Of a DNA stretch of 64,000 nucleotides, positions 32,514 through 42,328 are shown piece after piece. The notes beneath the pieces were generated by a model. The model was given only the letters and a program-made list of their open reading frames with translations, did not search any database and had not been told where the DNA came from. Position numbers and translations under genes: made by a program. Each line of letters begins with the position of its first letter. Positions within the stretch are counted from its first letter, which is position 1. Origin of the DNA: DASUNP01 sp035249305 (GTDB lineage Bacteria; Acidobacteriota; Blastocatellia; UBA7656); assembly GCA_035249305.1 (NCBI GenBank), contig DATFGQ010000039.1:53012-117011 (forward strand), read 5' to 3'.

Positions 32514-33821
32514 CTACTTGCCCGCCGCGGCATGCCGGTCGAGGTAATCGAGCAGCACCGTCGTCATCACTTTCACGCCGACCACGAGGCTCTCTTCATC
32601 AACGTCGAACTCCGCCGTGTGCCAGCCCGCCGTTATGCCGCGCGCGCGATTGCCGACCCCCAGGAAGTAGTAGAAGCCCGGCACGACTTTCTGAAAATGA
32701 GAGAAGTCTTCGGCCGGCATGAACGGGCGCGGCGCGATCAGGTTCGCGTCGCCTACGATGCGGCGCATCGAGGGCAGCGTCTCTTCCACGAGCTTCGGCT
32801 CGTTGTAAGTGAGCGGGATGGGGTTCTCGAATTCAAGCTCGAACGTCGCGCCGTGGGCCGAGGTGACGCTCGAAAGAATCTGCTTCATCATCGCCTGGGC
32901 GCGCGTGCGCACGTCTTCGCTGAGCGCGCGCATGGTCCCTTCCATCTTGACCTCTTCGGCGATGATGTTGTTGCGGTCGCCGCCTTTGATCGTGCCGACG
33001 GTGATTACGAGCGGCTCGAACGGGTCTATGCGGCGGCTGTGAATGGTCTGGAGCGCCGTGACGGCTTCGGAGGCTATGACTATCGCGTCGACGCCCATCT
33101 GAGGCTGCGCGCCATGCGACTTCTTGCCGCGGACGGTGATTATAAACTTGTCGGCCGAAGCCATCGCGGGGCCGGAGTGGTAGCCTATCTGCCCGGCTTC
33201 GATGCTCGGCATCGTGTGGAGCCCGAAGATGGCTTGCGGGCGCGGGTTCTCCATAGCGCCCTCTTTTATCATCAGCGCCGCGCCGCCTTCTTCGCCGGTC
33301 GGCGGGCCTTCTTCGGCGGGCTGAAAGATGAACTTGATCGTGCCGGAGATCTGATCGCGCATCCTGGTCAGCACTTCGGCGACGCCGAGCTCGACCGTGG
33401 TGTGTACGTCGTGGCCGCAGGCATGTTTTACGCCGGGGTTCTTCGATTTGTATGGCACGTCGATCGTCTCGTTGATAGGCAACGCGTCCATGTCCGCGCG
33501 GACGGCGACCACTGGGCCGGGCTTCGCGCCTTTCAGCAAGGCCACGACGCCATACTTGCCTACGCCGGTCTTGACATCATCGAGGCCGAGCGCGCGCAAC
33601 CGCTCGGCCACCACGCGCGAGGTCCGCTCCTCGCGGTTCGACAGCTCCGGGTGCATGTGAAAATCGCGGCGCTGCTCGATCATTTTCTGGCGCAGGCTTT
33701 CCGCGGCCTGCGCGATCTGCGCGTCGCGCGGGTTCGTTTTTGAAGCTTGATTCTGCGCCGACGCGGCCGCGAGCGATAAGATCAGAATCAATGCGATGGC
33801 GATAATCGACCTTTGTTTCAT
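32514..33821 (-). CDS. Secreted M20 family amidohydrolase / carboxypeptidase
   Basis: A 435-residue protein with a signal peptide (1-23, ending AASAQ). The M20D metallopeptidase layout is clear: FHMHPELSNREERT, VAVRADMDALPI, KHACGHDVHTT with metal-binding Cys/His/Asp, FIFQPAEEGP with the catalytic Glu pair, and FGLHTMPSIEAGQ. The dimerisation domain occupies about 220-330. The family includes N-acyl-amino-acid amidohydrolases, hippurate hydrolase and IAA-conjugate hydrolases; export suggests peptide or acylated amino acid scavenging. The ATG at 33821 is preceded by GGAGAGAG. A longer open frame upstream lacks coding character. It is transcribed divergently from the ABC permease across 147 bases. 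Confidence 0.92.
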   Translation of the reverse strand: MKQRSIIAIALILILSLAAASAQNQASKTNPRDAQIAQAAESLRQKMIEQRRDFHMHPELSNREERTSRVVAERLRALGLDDVKTGVGKYGVVALLKGAKPGPVVAVRADMDALPINETIDVPYKSKNPGVKHACGHDVHTTVELGVAEVLTRMRDQISGTIKFIFQPAEEGPPTGEEGGAALMIKEGAMENPRPQAIFGLHTMPSIEAGQIGYHSGPAMASADKFIITVRGKKSHGAQPQMGVDAIVIASEAVTALQTIHSRRIDPFEPLVITVGTIKGGDRNNIIAEEVKMEGTMRALSEDVRTRAQAMMKQILSSVTSAHGATFELEFENPIPLTYNEPKLVEETLPSMRRIVGDANLIAPRPFMPAEDFSHFQKVVPGFYYFLGVGNRARGITAGWHTAEFDVDEESLVVGVKVMTTVLLDYLDRHAAAGK

Positions 33822-33968
33822 CTCTCTCTCCGTGATTGTTTCTTGGGATAAGGGAGCATATGTGCTTTTGTTAACGCCGGTCAAGCGGGAAGATGTTGAC
33901 CCGGCGCGGCGCACAATGCTAAAGGAACGGGGGATGGGGCAACTCAAGAGATAGCGAGGAAGGTTAGA

Positions 33969-36479
33969 ATGGGACACTACTTCGAGGCTCTGCTACTGGA
34001 CCTGCGCTACAGCGCGCGAGCATTAATGAAAAAGCCCGTGTTTACTCTGATCGCCATCGTGACGCTTGCGCTCGGGATCGGCGCGAACACGGCGATCTTC
34101 AGCGTAGTGCAGACGGTGCTTTTGCGGCCGCTGCCATTCAGCGAGCAAGAGCGCCTGGTCGTCATCTGGAAAAATGATGAGGCTACGAAACATCCTTTCG
34201 TCGAAGTGTCGATCGCTGAGTTCAACGACTGGCGCAATCAAAGTCAGGTCTTCGAACATCTCGCGGCGATGACGACGACGGTTAATGGCTTCGGCTACAC
34301 GCTCGTCGGGCAGGGCGAACCTGTGCAGATCGAAACCGCAAGGGTCTCGTCGGGTTTCTTCTCCGCACTCGGAGTCAGGCCGGCGATGGGGCGAGCGTTC
34401 ACTGCGGACGAAGATCGCCCCGGCGCGGCGCGCACGGTCGTCATCAGCCATCGCCTCTGGCAGACCCGATTCAATTCTGATCCCAACATCGTAGGGCAGA
34501 TGATCGCGCTCACAGACGGCGGGAGAGAAGCGGCGTTCGATGCGGCGTTTAATCCTGGCAAAGCCGCGCAACCTGATGCGCGCAACGACGCGGGCTTCAC
34601 GGTCGTCGGCGTGATGCCCGCCGAGTTTGAGTTTCCGAAAGGCGCCGACGCGTGGATGCCTATCTCGGCCGTGAGCGGCGCGTGGGCCATCGAGAATCGT
34701 GTGGGGTGGTTGCAGGCTGTCGGGCGGTTGAAACCCGGTGTGACGCGCGAGCAGGCGCAGGCCGAGCTCGATACTATCATCGCGCAGGTTGCCGCCGATC
34801 ATCCGGAGACGAAAGCTGACGGCCAGCGGGCGGTAATCACTCCGCTGGCCGCGCACCTGTTCGGCGACGCGCGGCTGGCGCTTTACCTGTTGCTGGCGGC
34901 CACCGCGTTGTTGCTGGTGATCGCCTGCGCCAACATCGCGAACCTCTTGCTTGCGCGGGCGACCTCGCGGCGCAAAGAGATTGCGCTGAGGGCCGCGCTC
35001 GGAGCCGGCCGCGGTCGGCTCGTGCGACAGTTGATGACCGAAAGCCTGTTGCTGGCGGTCGTCGGAGCCGGGTTAGGGATTATGCTGGCTCATTGGCTGA
35101 TCAAGCTGCTTTCGAGCCTCGTCCCGAGAGACATACCGCGCATAGAGGCCGTAGAGATCAATATCCCCGTGCTGCTGTTCACCTGCGGCCTCACGCTGCT
35201 GGCGGCGTCCGTGTGCGGACTTGCGCCGTCGCTCTTCGCGTCAAAGGTAAACCTCAACGAAGCGCTCAACGCCGGTAGCGGCAGGGTCGCGGGAGATCGA
35301 CGCGGCAATCGATTGCGAGGCGCGCTCGTAGTCACAGAGGTCGCCGTGGCGCTCGTGCTGCTGATCGGCGCGGGACTGATTTCTCGAAGCTTCTTGAATC
35401 TGCGGCAGGTCGATTTAGGGTTCGACCCGAACAACGTGCTGACGTTTCAGCTCAGGCTGCATGGCAAGCAGTACGCCGAGGCCGACAGGGCCAGGGATTA
35501 TTTCAAGGAGTTGACCGAACGGATTGAGGCGCAGCCCGGTGTGATCGCGGCGGGCGCGATTCTGATCCGCCCGCTTGAGGGGAACATAGGCTGGGACGTG
35601 GGGTACGCGGCCGAAGGGCAATTGCCCGACGAGATCAAGCAGAACGCCATTCTGAATTGCGAGTCGATCACGCCGCATTACTTTCGCTCGATCGGCATTC
35701 CTCTAAAAGCCGGGCGCGAGTTCAACGAGCAAGACGACGCGGACGCGCCGAAGGTGGTGATCATCAACGAGACGATGGCGCAAACCGTCTTCGCTTCGGG
35801 CGTCGACCCCATAGGCAGGCGCATCAACGTGGGCGGTCACGGGTGGTCGACGATCGTCGGGGTCGCGGGTGACGCGCGCTACCGCGAGCTGAGGAAAGGC
35901 CGCTGGGACGTGTACGTGCCTTATCGACAATTCGCCTTCCCGCCTTTGTACGTGACGGTCCGCACCGAATCCGCGCCGTCGTCGTTGATCCCCGTAGTCC
36001 GGCGCGAGATGGCCGCCCTCGATCCGGATCAAGCGATGACGAGCGTGATGACGACTGAACAACTGGTTTCGGCCGCGCTGGCGCGGCCACGTTTCAACGC
36101 GCTCTTGTTAAACGCCCTGTCGGCGGTGGCGGCCGTTCTGGCGATAGTAGGGATTTACGGCGTGATCTCCTACTCAGTCACACAACGCACGCACGAGATC
36201 GGCGTGCGCCTTGCGCTCGGCGCGCGGAAGCCGGACGTTCTGAAGCTGGTCATCGGGCAGGGGATGAAGCCGGCGATCATCGGCATGGCGATAGGCATGG
36301 CCGCAGCATTCGTGTCGATGCGTCTGCTGGAAAGCCTGCTGTTCGGAGTCAGCACAGCCGACCCGCTGACCTACGCGGCGATCGGCTCGCTGCTAGCCGG
36401 CGTCGCGCTCCTGGCCTGCTACTTGCCCGCGCGCAGGGCGACGAAGGTCGATCCGCTGGTCGCGTTGCGAGATGAATAA
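33969..36479 (+). CDS. MacB/FtsX-type ABC transporter permease (acidobacterial ADOP type)
   Basis: An 836-residue inner-membrane protein with two MacB periplasmic core domains and two FtsX transmembrane units. It has a first helix near 22-45 (PVFTLIAIVTLALGIGANTA), three helices around 310-425, and three at the C-terminus (AVAAVLAIVGIYGVISYSV, IIGMAIGMAAAFVSMRLL, AIGSLLAGVALLACYL). The RTHEIGVRLALGARKPDVLKLV segment is the family coupling loop. This stand-alone double permease lacking an adjacent ATPase gene is characteristic of Acidobacteriota. Substrates of such systems are mostly unknown; MacB relatives export peptides, macrolides or lipoproteins. A nearby GAGGAAGG serves as ribosome site. 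Confidence 0.92.
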   Translation: MGHYFEALLLDLRYSARALMKKPVFTLIAIVTLALGIGANTAIFSVVQTVLLRPLPFSEQERLVVIWKNDEATKHPFVEVSIAEFNDWRNQSQVFEHLAAMTTTVNGFGYTLVGQGEPVQIETARVSSGFFSALGVRPAMGRAFTADEDRPGAARTVVISHRLWQTRFNSDPNIVGQMIALTDGGREAAFDAAFNPGKAAQPDARNDAGFTVVGVMPAEFEFPKGADAWMPISAVSGAWAIENRVGWLQAVGRLKPGVTREQAQAELDTIIAQVAADHPETKADGQRAVITPLAAHLFGDARLALYLLLAATALLLVIACANIANLLLARATSRRKEIALRAALGAGRGRLVRQLMTESLLLAVVGAGLGIMLAHWLIKLLSSLVPRDIPRIEAVEINIPVLLFTCGLTLLAASVCGLAPSLFASKVNLNEALNAGSGRVAGDRRGNRLRGALVVTEVAVALVLLIGAGLISRSFLNLRQVDLGFDPNNVLTFQLRLHGKQYAEADRARDYFKELTERIEAQPGVIAAGAILIRPLEGNIGWDVGYAAEGQLPDEIKQNAILNCESITPHYFRSIGIPLKAGREFNEQDDADAPKVVIINETMAQTVFASGVDPIGRRINVGGHGWSTIVGVAGDARYRELRKGRWDVYVPYRQFAFPPLYVTVRTESAPSSLIPVVRREMAALDPDQAMTSVMTTEQLVSAALARPRFNALLLNALSAVAAVLAIVGIYGVISYSVTQRTHEIGVRLALGARKPDVLKLVIGQGMKPAIIGMAIGMAAAFVSMRLLESLLFGVSTADPLTYAAIGSLLAGVALLACYLPARRATKVDPLVALRDE

Positions 36480-36621
36480 CAAGGAAGCTGTAGCACTCTC
36501 TACGCCTGAAGCGCATTTTATTGACGGCGACGGGCTAAAGTGATCTAATCCTGGTTCTCAGGCCTGCCGCGCGCAGGCACAGTGGCTGACACCAATTCAA
36601 ATACTTATAAGAGAGGTGGAG

Positions 36622-38652
36622 ATGATGAAACGCGTCTTTGCTTTAATCACAATCTCACTATCGCTTTTTCTTATAACCGCGCTCGCACAGCAGAAGCGCG
36701 CGATGACATTCGACGACGTGCTTGCGCTCAAGAACGTCTCTGACGCGCAGGTCTCGCCCGATGGCAAGTGGGTGGCTTACGTAGTCTCGAAAGCGGATAT
36801 GAAGGAGAACGCCACGGACGCGGACCTGTGGCTGGTCGCGACGACGGGCGGCGCTCCCATAAGGCTCACGACGAGCAAGAAGAACGACTCGCAGCCGCGA
36901 TGGTCGCCCGACGGCAAGTGGATAGCCTTCACATCAGCGCGCGAGGAGAGGTCGCAGATATTCTTGATCTCTCCTTTCGGAGGTGAGGCCGAGCGGCTGA
37001 CCGAGTCGAAGACCGGGGTGCAGTCGTTCCAGTGGTCGCCCGACGGGCGCTCGATCGCCTTCGTCGCCCAGCAGGAGATGACGCCCGACGAAGAGAAGAA
37101 ACAGAAAGATAAAGATGACGCCCAGGTCATAGACAAGAACTTCAAGTTCTCGCGCATCTGGGTAATCGACGTTCAGACGAAGAAGGCCAGCGAGATTGTG
37201 AAGAGCGATTACGTCGCCGCGGACCCGCAGTGGTCGCCCGACGGGCGTTGGATAGCTTACACGACTACGCCGACGCCTAAGGCGGACGACGGCTCTATGA
37301 CCGACATCTGGTTGGTCGAGAGGGCTTCGGGCCGCCAGCGAAAGCTCGTAGAAAACGACGGCCCCGACCAGTCGCCTCGATGGTCGCCCGACGGCAAGTG
37401 GATAGCTTATCTGTCGCGTGAATCTAAGAACGGCGTGCTCGGCCAGTCGCGGCTGTCGATCATCGCCGCGGAAGGCGGGACGCCGCGAGCGGTCGCAAAC
37501 AACCTCGAATACCAGCCAGGCGCGGCCACTTGGTCTGCCGACGGGAAGACGATCTACTTCAACGCGTCGGCGAGGACTACGACGCAGCTCTTCTCGGTCC
37601 CCGCCGGGGGCGGCGAAGCGAAGCAGATAACGAAAGCGCGCGGCGTCATGGGCCAGGCGACTTTTTCGCGCGACCGCAGCACAGTCGCCTTCACGAGGTC
37701 GGACGTTCAGAATCCCTCGGACGTGTTCGTAGGCAAACTCCCGGACGTGCACGACGGCGTCAAGCTGACTAATCACAACCCGCAGTTGAGCGAGCTGGCG
37801 CTCGGCGCGAGCGAAGTCATACGCTGGAAGAGCAAAGACGGGATGGAGATCGAAGGCGTAGTGATCTACCCCGTCGGTTACGAGCGGGGGAAGCGTTACC
37901 CGACGGTCGCGCTGATACACGGCGGCCCCTCGGGCGTGTGGACCGAGAGCTTTCCCGGCGGGTGGGGCAACTTCGGCCACGTATGGGCCGGCAAAGGGTG
38001 GGTCTTGTTTTATCCGAACGTGCGCGGCTCGTCGGCCTATGGTGAAAAGTTTCTGTTGTCGAACGTCAGGGACTGGGGCGGCGGCGATTATCAGGACATA
38101 CAGACCGGCCTGGACCATCTGATCGCCAAGGGCGTCGCCGACCCGGACCGGCTCGCGCAGTCGGGCTGGAGCTATGGCGGGTACATGACCGCGTGGACGC
38201 TCACGCAGACGACGCGCTTCAAATCTCTGATGGTCGGCGCGGGGCTTACTAACATGTTTTCGATGTACTCGACGAACGACTTGCAGCGAGTCCTCGAAGG
38301 CTACTTCGGCGCGGAGCCGTGGAACGATCTTGAGGTCTACAACAGCCGCTCGGCGATGACTTTCATAAAGCGCGCGAAGACGCCTACTCTGATATTGCAT
38401 GGGGCCGAGGACAAGCGCGTGCCCGTGGGACAGGCGCAGGAGCTCTACATGGGGCTTCGCAAGAATGGCATTCCCGTGGAGCTTGTTTTTTACCCGCGCG
38501 AGCCACACGGGTTGCAGGAGCCTCGGCACCAGCTCGACAAGATGCGGCGCGAATACGCCTGGCATTCGAAATACGTCCTCGGCGTCGAAGTGAAGGAGCC
38601 CGCGCCGGCCAAGGATGAAAAGAAGCCGGAAGAGAAACCTTCGACCAACTAG
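36622..38652 (+). CDS. S9 family prolyl oligopeptidase-like peptidase
   Basis: A 676-residue secreted serine peptidase with signal peptide (about 1-22, LITALAQQ). Residues 30-400 are PD40 propeller blades with repeated WSPDGKWIA/WSPDGRWIA motifs. Residues 430-660 are the alpha/beta-hydrolase domain, with nucleophile Ser517 in GWSYGGYM, Asp597 in GAEDKRVPV and His629 in EPHGLQ. This is the dipeptidyl aminopeptidase/acylaminoacyl peptidase layout, cleaving short peptides. A charged tail (EVKEPAPAKDEKKPEEKP) ends the protein. GAGAGG precedes two adjacent ATGs, of which the first is used. The gene is flanked by repeat block C downstream and is probably monocistronic. Confidence 0.93.
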   Translation: MMKRVFALITISLSLFLITALAQQKRAMTFDDVLALKNVSDAQVSPDGKWVAYVVSKADMKENATDADLWLVATTGGAPIRLTTSKKNDSQPRWSPDGKWIAFTSAREERSQIFLISPFGGEAERLTESKTGVQSFQWSPDGRSIAFVAQQEMTPDEEKKQKDKDDAQVIDKNFKFSRIWVIDVQTKKASEIVKSDYVAADPQWSPDGRWIAYTTTPTPKADDGSMTDIWLVERASGRQRKLVENDGPDQSPRWSPDGKWIAYLSRESKNGVLGQSRLSIIAAEGGTPRAVANNLEYQPGAATWSADGKTIYFNASARTTTQLFSVPAGGGEAKQITKARGVMGQATFSRDRSTVAFTRSDVQNPSDVFVGKLPDVHDGVKLTNHNPQLSELALGASEVIRWKSKDGMEIEGVVIYPVGYERGKRYPTVALIHGGPSGVWTESFPGGWGNFGHVWAGKGWVLFYPNVRGSSAYGEKFLLSNVRDWGGGDYQDIQTGLDHLIAKGVADPDRLAQSGWSYGGYMTAWTLTQTTRFKSLMVGAGLTNMFSMYSTNDLQRVLEGYFGAEPWNDLEVYNSRSAMTFIKRAKTPTLILHGAEDKRVPVGQAQELYMGLRKNGIPVELVFYPREPHGLQEPRHQLDKMRREYAWHSKYVLGVEVKEPAPAKDEKKPEEKPSTN

Positions 38653-38659
38653 AATGAAT

Positions 38660-38845
38660 AAAGCCCCGTAGGGGCGCTATTCAATAGCCCGGCGCATCGC
38701 GCCGGGTAACGCATCATACGAGACGAAGCCCTGAAAGGGCGCGATATTTATACCGCCCTTTCAGGGCTTTTCATTATTAACAACTCGGTTCCAGGGGCGT
38801 TGCCCCTGGCTATTAAATTGTCGCCCCTTCGGGGCTTTAGGGCAT
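38660..38845. repeat. Palindromic repeat block C
   Basis: This gap holds GCCCCGTAGGGGC-TATTCAATA, CCCGGCGCATCGCGCCGGG, GCCCTGAAAGGGC paired with GCCCTTTCAGGGC across an AT loop, CCAGGGGCGTTGCCCCTGG and GCCCCTTCGGGGC. About 125 bases from 38681 on match block B at 22020 closely, with a shared spacer ATTATTAACAACTCG. From 38846 to 39034 I see an imperfect inverted pair, GAGCGCGCAT and ATGCGCGCGCTC (38915-38951), possibly an operator or promoter element for the OmpA gene, and its ribosome site GGAGGG. Confidence 0.78.
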
Positions 38846-39034
38846 CCCTTAAAATTCTGCCCTGAACCCTATCTGGAACACAGCTTGCCCTTCTGCTCAT
38901 AGCGGCTTTTTTGAGCGCGCATATGGACTTAATGAATACATGCGCGCGCTCCGGAGTGTAGCGTTTTTCCATAAATGCCGCAGGTTTAACGAGGATCAAC
39001 ATAGCACTTTAACCATACAAGGAGGGAACAGGTT

Positions 39035-40540
39035 ATGACGATACGAAGACCTTTTATCGCAAGCGCCATTGCGATACTGATGCTCGCGGGCCTGGCGCTG
39101 ACGCAGACCGTCGAAGTGACTACGGTCACCCCCGCCTCGCAGGTGATGATAGCCAAGCGAATGACGCTGGCCGTCAATTACCCCGAAGGCGAAGGCACCG
39201 AAGTTAACATGATCGGCACTGCTTTGAACCCACAGGCGATGGGCAAGGCCGAGGTGAAACGTAAAGAGGGGCGCACGCGCGTCAAGCTCAGGATGACAAA
39301 CCTCGCGCACCCGCAGTCGCTCGGCTCTTACTACACGACCCACGTGCTGTGGGCGATAGCACCTGAAGGGCAGGCCGAGAACCTTGCCGAGCTCCCCATA
39401 CTTAAGGAATTCGATTTCGAGGTGACGACTTCATTTCAAACTTTCGGATTGATCATCACGGCCGAGCCGCATTCGGCGGTCCGCATGCCCAGCCCCATCA
39501 TCATCGCCGAGAACTCGTTGCGCAAAGGGACGGAAGGCACTATCGAGGCGAGCCGTATAGAGTACAGCGGCGACGCCGGCACTCTCTACGTAGTCGCGTC
39601 GCCGAATACGCCCGCGTTGAACGCGGACTATGAAACGCCTCTGATGATACTCGGCGCGCGCCGCGCCGTCGAGATCGCGCGCCGCGCCGACGCCGAGCGG
39701 TTCGCCGAGCCGGAGCTGAGGCAGGCGGAGATAAAGCTCGCGGCCTTAGAGCAGATCTGGCCGCGCAACCGCAAGGACCGCGAAAAGTATAGCGGCATGG
39801 CGCACGACGTAATGCGGCTAGGCGAGCAGGCGCGCAAGCTGGCAGTGGAGCGCGCGGAGCTTGCGCGACTCGAAGCCGAGCGCAGCGCGGCCAGGACTAC
39901 GATCATAGCCGTGCAGGGCGAAGCCGACCGCGCGCGGCAAGAGGCGGCCACTTACCGCGACCAGATGGCGCGGGCCGAGCAGGACGCCGCGCTGGCGCGC
40001 GATCGCGCCGCGCAGGCTCAGACCGAGGCCGATCGCGCGAAGGCTAACGAGGAGCTAGCGCGCGCACAGGCCGAGCGCGCGCGCCTGGAGGCCGATCAGG
40101 CGAAGCGAGACAAGGAAGCGATGCAGCAACGACTCTTCGTCTCGCTCTCGGAGATACTTGAGACTCGCCGCGAAGCGCGCGGGTTGATAGTCAGCCTCTC
40201 GGATGTCCTGTTCGATTTCAACAAGGCCTCGCTCAAGCCCGGCGCTCGCGAAAAGCTAGCCAAGCTGGCCGGAATCCTGCTGGCGTACCCCGGCAATTAC
40301 CGCATAGAGATCGAAGGCCACACGGACGCCGTCGGCACTGACGAGTACAACCTGAAGCTCTCGCAGGACCGCGCCGAGAGCGTCCGCTACTTCATGGTTC
40401 AATCGGGCCTTGCCGAAAATCGCATAGTCGGCACGCGGGGCTTTGGCGAGGTGCGCCCCGTCGCTACCAACGACACGCCCGAAGGGCGTCAGATGAACCG
40501 CCGCGTCGAGATAGTGATCTCAGACGTGGATCAAAAGTAG
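39035..40540 (+). CDS. OmpA-family protein with coiled-coil domain
   Basis: A 501-residue protein with a signal peptide (1-23). Residues 30-200 are a beta-rich region with no name I can give (VMIAKRMTLAVNYPEGEGTEVNM). Residues 205-375 form a long, charged, Ala/Glu/Arg-rich coiled coil. Residues 385-500 are an OmpA C-terminal peptidoglycan-binding domain: VLFDFNKASLKPGAREKL, IEIEGHTDAVGTDEYN, LSQDRAESVRYF and RQMNRRVEI. The design suggests an envelope protein that spans towards and grips peptidoglycan. GGAGGG precedes the ATG. It stands alone between repeat block C and a palindromic patch. Confidence 0.9.
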   Translation: MTIRRPFIASAIAILMLAGLALTQTVEVTTVTPASQVMIAKRMTLAVNYPEGEGTEVNMIGTALNPQAMGKAEVKRKEGRTRVKLRMTNLAHPQSLGSYYTTHVLWAIAPEGQAENLAELPILKEFDFEVTTSFQTFGLIITAEPHSAVRMPSPIIIAENSLRKGTEGTIEASRIEYSGDAGTLYVVASPNTPALNADYETPLMILGARRAVEIARRADAERFAEPELRQAEIKLAALEQIWPRNRKDREKYSGMAHDVMRLGEQARKLAVERAELARLEAERSAARTTIIAVQGEADRARQEAATYRDQMARAEQDAALARDRAAQAQTEADRAKANEELARAQAERARLEADQAKRDKEAMQQRLFVSLSEILETRREARGLIVSLSDVLFDFNKASLKPGAREKLAKLAGILLAYPGNYRIEIEGHTDAVGTDEYNLKLSQDRAESVRYFMVQSGLAENRIVGTRGFGEVRPVATNDTPEGRQMNRRVEIVISDVDQK

Positions 40541-40551
40541 AGTGAGCAAAC

Positions 40552-40650
40552 CTGTAGGGGCAGCCCTTGTGGCTGCCCGGCGGCGCGTAAGCGCCGTACG
40601 GTCATCGTGCTGCGCACGATCCGGGCAGGGACAAGCCCTGCCCCTACAAT
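40552..40650. repeat. Palindromic intergenic patch
   Basis: About 100 bp between the OmpA gene and plsC-like gene. GTAGGGGCAG at the start is the complement of CTGCCCCTAC at the end, and between them lie GGGCAGCC/GGCTGCCC, GGCGCGTAAGCGCC and ATCGTGCTGCGCACGAT. The whole patch can fold into a branched hairpin and could also serve as a bidirectional transcription end for the two converging genes. It is not an exact copy of blocks A to D. Confidence 0.65.
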
Positions 40651-40716
40651 GTTCAGCATCACCTCATTAAAAGCTGGTCGCAATTCTTTCCAGACGACCG
40701 CGGATGGCTTTACTGC

Positions 40717-41373
40717 TCACTTGATCTCTTTCAACTCCAGCACGGCCGCTTCGAGCGCTTTGACTATCTCCTGCTTGCTCCCTTCGACAAGGCGCGGCGC
40801 GCCGAGGCGGATCTCGCAGAAGAATGGCACGGGTATGAACTCGCCTTTCGGCAGGCTTCGGCCCATGTTTACGAGGTAAGCGGGCACCACTTGAAGGCCG
40901 GGGGTCCGCTCCAACAGGTGCGCCACGCCGCCCTTAAACGGGGCCATCTCGTCGCCGGAGCCGCGCGTGCCTTCGGGGAAGATGATCAACGAATACCCGG
41001 CTTCGATGGCGGCCTGCATCTGGCGCAGCGGGTTGTTCTCGGCCGAGATGTTCTTTCGCGCGATCGGCAGAATGTTGAAAGCGATTCTCGTAAACATCGA
41101 GACGAACCGGTTGCGCTGGAAATAATCGGCCGCCGCTACGGGGCGGATGTCGCGAAGCCGCGTCACCGGAAAGACGCTCAGCAGCGACACGGTGTCGAGG
41201 TGGCTCGAATGATTCGCGACCAGAACGAATGGGCTCGCGGCGTCCAGGCTCTCGCGCCCGCGCACGCGGAGGCCAATAAAGAGGAGTATGAAAGGCTTGA
41301 TGACGAGCATAAAAAAGAGGATCTGCGCGATGTCGCGCGCGGTCAGCTTTCTCGGTTTGCTCGCATCAGCCAT
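40717..41373 (-). CDS. 1-acyl-sn-glycerol-3-phosphate acyltransferase-like protein
   Basis: A 218-residue membrane-associated acyltransferase. The catalytic HxxxxD motif is NHSSHLD (His55, Asp60), and FPEGTRG lies at 132-138 at the usual distance. A hydrophobic helix at about 17-35 anchors it. Such PlsC-fold enzymes acylate lysophosphatidate or related lysolipids. The start is the ATG four bases after the CdsA-like stop; upstream in-frame codons overlap that gene. It is the last of three lipid genes (CDP-alcohol phosphatidyltransferase, CdsA-like, this one), an arrangement resembling the ynbABCD type rather than the housekeeping plsC context. Confidence 0.88.
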   Translation of the reverse strand: MADASKPRKLTARDIAQILFFMLVIKPFILLFIGLRVRGRESLDAASPFVLVANHSSHLDTVSLLSVFPVTRLRDIRPVAAADYFQRNRFVSMFTRIAFNILPIARKNISAENNPLRQMQAAIEAGYSLIIFPEGTRGSGDEMAPFKGGVAHLLERTPGLQVVPAYLVNMGRSLPKGEFIPVPFFCEIRLGAPRLVEGSKQEIVKALEAAVLELKEIK

Positions 41374-41377
41374 CGGA

Positions 41378-42328
41378 TCAATCCCAGGGGTGGAAGTAGC
41401 GGACGTAGTGGAAGAATATCGGCGCGGCATAGCAGAGCGAGTCTATTCGGTCCAGCACCCCGCCATGGCCTGGGATTATCTGGCCGAAATCTTTGACGCC
41501 AAAATCGCGCTTCACGGCGCTCATCACGGCGCCGCCGCAAAACCCCGCCACGGAGATCATCAGCGAGACCAGTATCGTCTCGACCGCCGAGAACGGAGTC
41601 AGAAAGCGAATCGCGAGGCTCACGAGAGTCGCGCTCGCAATGCCGCCGACGAAGCCCTCCCAAGTCTTGTTCGGACTCACGGTCGGAATGATCTTGTGGC
41701 GGCCGAAAGTCTTGCCCCACACGTATTGCAGCACATCGCTTATCTCTACTACGAAGACTAAGAACAGCACGAGCATGCGGCCCGACACATTAGTCCCTTT
41801 CAGCTCGGGGACCGTGAGAAGGAAAGCCATGTGGCTCAAGCCGAAGACGAAGGCCATCAACCCCCATTGAATCTGCGACGCCGACGCCACGAACCCCACC
41901 GTCTCTTTCGACAAGACCATCCGCACGGGCAGGCTCAAAAACATGTAGACGGGGATGAAGATTATGAACATCCCGTACCAGTTGATGCCTATCAAGTAAT
42001 ACTGGATCGGTATGGCGAGGAACGTGAACACGAGGCCGTGATGATCGGCCGGGCGCGTCTTCAAAAGCGTGATGTACTCTTTCATCGCCCAGAAGCTGAG
42101 AAACGCGAAGAGGACGAGCGCGATCGGGTTGCTGACGACGAGCGCCCCGAAGAATAAGACGGCCATCACCCACCACGCGCGAACGCGCGCCGTGAGCTCC
42201 GCGAAATCTTTGCGCGGCTTTGCGCGTCGCAAGAGCGCTACGGCGATGGTAGCGACCGCGAGCACGCCGAGCACGATTAATCCCATGCGGCTTACGGGGG
42301 TGAGGCTCTTCAACGCATCAAGCATCAT
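41378..42328 (-). CDS. CdsA-like phosphatidate cytidylyltransferase
   Basis: A 316-residue polytopic membrane protein with about eight hydrophobic helices. The family signature occurs near the C-terminus: AVKRDFGVKDFGQIIPGHGGVLDRIDSL, plus SPNKTWEGFVGG. CdsA makes CDP-diacylglycerol from phosphatidate and CTP. The ATG at 42328 is preferred because its ATGA overlaps the stop of the CDP-alcohol phosphatidyltransferase gene. Coupled with an alcohol transferase and an acyltransferase, it is likely to supply CDP-diacylglycerol to that dedicated pathway (inference), while a housekeeping cdsA may lie elsewhere. Confidence 0.88.
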   Translation of the reverse strand: MMLDALKSLTPVSRMGLIVLGVLAVATIAVALLRRAKPRKDFAELTARVRAWWVMAVLFFGALVVSNPIALVLFAFLSFWAMKEYITLLKTRPADHHGLVFTFLAIPIQYYLIGINWYGMFIIFIPVYMFLSLPVRMVLSKETVGFVASASQIQWGLMAFVFGLSHMAFLLTVPELKGTNVSGRMLVLFLVFVVEISDVLQYVWGKTFGRHKIIPTVSPNKTWEGFVGGIASATLVSLAIRFLTPFSAVETILVSLMISVAGFCGGAVMSAVKRDFGVKDFGQIIPGHGGVLDRIDSLCYAAPIFFHYVRYFHPWD